In this document: piece by piece, positions 61,549 to 64,000 of the stretch
Layout: each line of letters opens with the position of its first letter
How positions within the stretch are numbered: the first letter of the stretch is position 1
DNA from: Apostichopus japonicus
Taxonomy: Eukaryota > Echinodermata > Holothuroidea > Aspidochirotida > Stichopodidae
Direction: 5' to 3'
DNA: 64,000 nt
NCBI RefSeq assembly: GCF_037975245.1
Contig: NC_092562.1
Span: forward strand, 10,519,001-10,583,000
The notes under the pieces: generated by a model
Seen by the model: only the letters and a program-made list of their open reading frames with translations
The model's database searches: none
Told to the model about the DNA's origin: nothing
Position numbers and translations under genes: made by a program

Positions 61549-63919
61549 TTATTTGGTTGCAGATGTTGACGGATTGTCCATACTATCCATAGGAATGTTA
61601 GATCGACTACTTGACCCGTGCTGTGAAGATGGCAAGCTTCTCGTCGTAGCCTGTCTGGTAACCTTTGTTTGCGTAGAACCCGTTCTCTTAAATTTTACTT
61701 TAAATGCAGGATTGGCCACACACAATAACAGGAACATTAATATGCCCTGCATTGAGATGAAGAAACAGTAGAGATAATCAAATATAAGAGTTTTGGTATC
61801 GACGGCAGCAGAAAATCCGAAAATCCAAGACAGACCGAGTACGAACCAGAAGAGTATTGCGTGGCGGACTCGCTTGATGATCTCATTGCGTTTGGCGTTT
61901 TTGGCCGTTTGGCTGACCATGAGAGGGCGGCAGAGTATTTTACGAATCACCCAGATAAAGATGATGAAATTAAACACAAACATGGCACCCACTTCTGTCA
62001 GAAAACCAAAGTAGAGTGCATAACCAGGATGGATGAAGCAGCTTTGGAGATGGGAAAATAGATATAGAGAAAAAAGGTGCAAACCATAAATAATAGAATT
62101 AAGATTGTTAATTTCAAGACCAGATATTTTAATGCAACTAGGCACTTACATCGGTTAATAAAGATGTAATTACCGAATATTTATCGTACGTAACACTTAT
62201 TATATCAATATTTCAATGTCAATATGTATCATAACAGAAAGATTTCAGCAACCTGTGGCATAAAATGGATTTTGTGCACGTTTGTCGTAAATTGGAATAT
62301 TACATCACAATCAGGAAAATAAATTCTTTCACCATTTACGCCACATTGGAATATTACATCACAATCAGGAAAATAATTCTTTCACCATTTACGCCACGTA
62401 TCCCGGCCCCAACACCCTCCTCCACCGTCACCACCACCACCACTGACCCAACACCCTTCCCTTTTTGCTAGTAAATTTAATTGTGTCGGTCATTGCATGC
62501 TAATTAAAGGGGACACAAAAATTGGATTCACATTGTCTTTTTGAATCAAATCTAAGATAAAGAACTGGTAGCAACGAGCACCCTCGGTATATAACATCAC
62601 CATAGCCATGTGGCTTACACCTCGTAATAGAAAGAAGAGAGAGGCTGAAAAATTCAAAATGTCTGAGACTTACTAGCTCGCAGATTGGAAATCAGTGCTA
62701 TTGTCGAGGAACACCACAAGAAGAGCACAAGCGGCCGGTAATCCTGATTGTAACAACAACAAAACACAGTCAGAAACATGATGATTTTTAAAATTATATT
62801 TCATTATTTAATTGCTAAACAAGGTTCCTTTGGTGACCAAAAAATATGGACCACAAGTCGAAGTTTGACCAATTGTCAATTTTTATGTTTGGGTAGTACT
62901 CTATGGACCATTCTCCATTACCTATTTAAAGTAACCGTCCATTCGATACGGTCAGTGGCATTCTGTCGGAATCCGTCGATCGGATTGCACCCCATTAAAA
63001 AGTTATAAAAGTCCCTAAAACTAACTTACCATAAGCTAGTAGACAAGCTATTGGTATAAAGTGTCGAACGGTGGTCCTTTCAGTTTTTAGGAATAAATAG
63101 TACATGTTCACAGCTTCTGCGGACATCCAAGCCAAAGTAGCAAGACAGAAGAAATGGATGATCACTGAGGCTAACGTACAATAGATATCCTTCCCCACTG
63201 CTAGAGGGCTCAGTAAGAAGGCGATGTAGAAGCCCAGTAGAGATAGACAAAGGTTGATGTGGATATGAGTTGGCTGCTTCGACCTGAAAGATCTAAAATA
63301 AAAGAAGCCTAACATTACATAAAATAATAAAGATAGTCTTTTAAAGTTAGTAGAGACCTTCAGTGATATCCTGTTATTAGCATTGAAGCTACTTGAATCC
63401 CAGTCGAAGAGACTCGTGAGATGATGATGATTAACAGTTACAGTCGCAATGTAAGGTGACTGGGGTTACGGATGGGTCAGGTTGCTTAGTTGTGTGCCCA
63501 GGCTCTATCTTGGGTGACATTTGTACGATGTAAGAAATACGATATCGAATCTCAATAGAGAAAGACAGATCTTTATAAATGTCGAACATATGAACATGTT
63601 ACATTAATTTACATTAAAAACACATTAAGACAATCATCTATGCCGGTATTCATGGCATTCGTAACATTTTACTACGACAGTTAAACTAACGATATTGGTC
63701 TGAGTCAATATTGTAAGATGGCGACAGAAGTAGCACTAAAGAGGGGATGTGATGCTTAATTAAAACATCATCTATGATAAACTTCATGTGCTCAGTAACT
63801 TACTTTAAGGAGACAAAGACTATCAGACATCCTACCAGAGCTAATCCCGAGATTATCGATCCGATCAAAGTAATATAGTATAACGCAACTTGAGCCTCCA
63901 CGGGTCCCTTACGAACTCT
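61549..63919 (-). CDS. Adhesion G protein-coupled receptor, 7TM part (5' end outside window)
   Basis: Four minus-strand exons join in frame: 63804-63919, 63030-63292, 62674-62743, 61549-62041, giving 313 residues of an incomplete gene. TM1 is in the first (ALYYITLIGSIISGLALVGC), then the first intracellular loop with SKQPTHIHINLCLSLL leading into TM2. TM3 carries the ECL-linked cysteine (DIYCTLASVIIHFF). TM4 and the ECL2 cysteine are split across the third and fourth exons (YCFIHPGY), followed by TM5, TM6 with GLSWIFGF and TM7 with SMQGILMFLLLC. These are hallmarks of family B2 adhesion receptors. The cytoplasmic tail is Ser/Thr-rich (SSQHGSSSRSNIPMDSMDN). The GAIN domain and GPS cleavage site should lie beyond 64000. 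Ligand and subfamily cannot be assigned. Confidence 0.88.
62291..62397. repeat. 54-bp tandem duplication in a GPCR intron
   Basis: Two adjacent copies (62291-62344, 62345-62397), identical except for one A, starting ATTGGAATATTACATCACAA. It is a recent duplication and non-coding. Confidence 0.9.
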
Positions 63920-64000
63920 CTGTTGAACAATAGAAAATATAAACGGATTTACTCAACGTTGGCCATTGCCTCATGTTAAGTCATATTGTTGTACAGTTTA

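Overview
The window is animal nuclear DNA: genes are split into many short exons with GT/AG junctions, introns are long and rich in mobile elements, and about half the sequence is repeats, (TA)n tracts and poly-G/C runs. Gene content (a ciliary SHIPPO-repeat protein, DMAP1, a C-type lectin, an adhesion GPCR) and the tRNA-derived SINE, hAT, Penelope and LINE fragments fit a marine invertebrate deuterostome. An echinoderm, perhaps a sea cucumber, is my best guess, but the sequence alone does not prove it.

Layout. 1-7.5 kb: gene-free repeats (hAT-type MITEs, (TA)n tracts, a 77-bp-arm hairpin). 7.5-21.1 kb (+): complete LEXM/CIMAP2-like gene, 10 exons, 421 codons. Its 6-kb first intron is mostly filled by a 5.57-kb element with 31-bp inverted ends, two subterminal repeat arrays and a decayed BEN-domain gene. 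23.8-38.4 kb (-): complete DMAP1, 12 exons, 498 codons, convergent with LEXM. Its introns hold a 1.5-kb hAT element with perfect 8-bp target duplications, a LINE fragment, and two tandem arrays that copy an exon end plus its splice donor. 38.4-43.9 kb: repeats, including a deleted hAT copy that keeps the end of its transposase and has a MITE nested in it. 43.9-53.6 kb (+): secreted C-type lectin, 6 exons, 291 codons, with two tandemly duplicated Ser/Thr-rich linker exons. A CR1/L2-like LINE and a 1.7-kb TIR element carrying seven copies of a GTGACTCGCGTGACA-like motif sit in its fourth intron, separated by (TA)n tracts. 53.6-61.5 kb: Penelope remnant, degenerate satellite, otherwise unrecognised AT-rich DNA. 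61.5-64 kb (-): the 7TM half of an adhesion GPCR that runs off the window edge.

The four genes have no evident shared pathway: DMAP1 is a chromatin-complex housekeeping gene, LEXM is probably axonemal, the lectin is secreted, and the GPCR is a surface receptor. The most novel material is in the mobile DNA: the BEN-carrying TIR element, the GTGACTCGCGTGACA element, and the splice-donor-seeded arrays in DMAP1.
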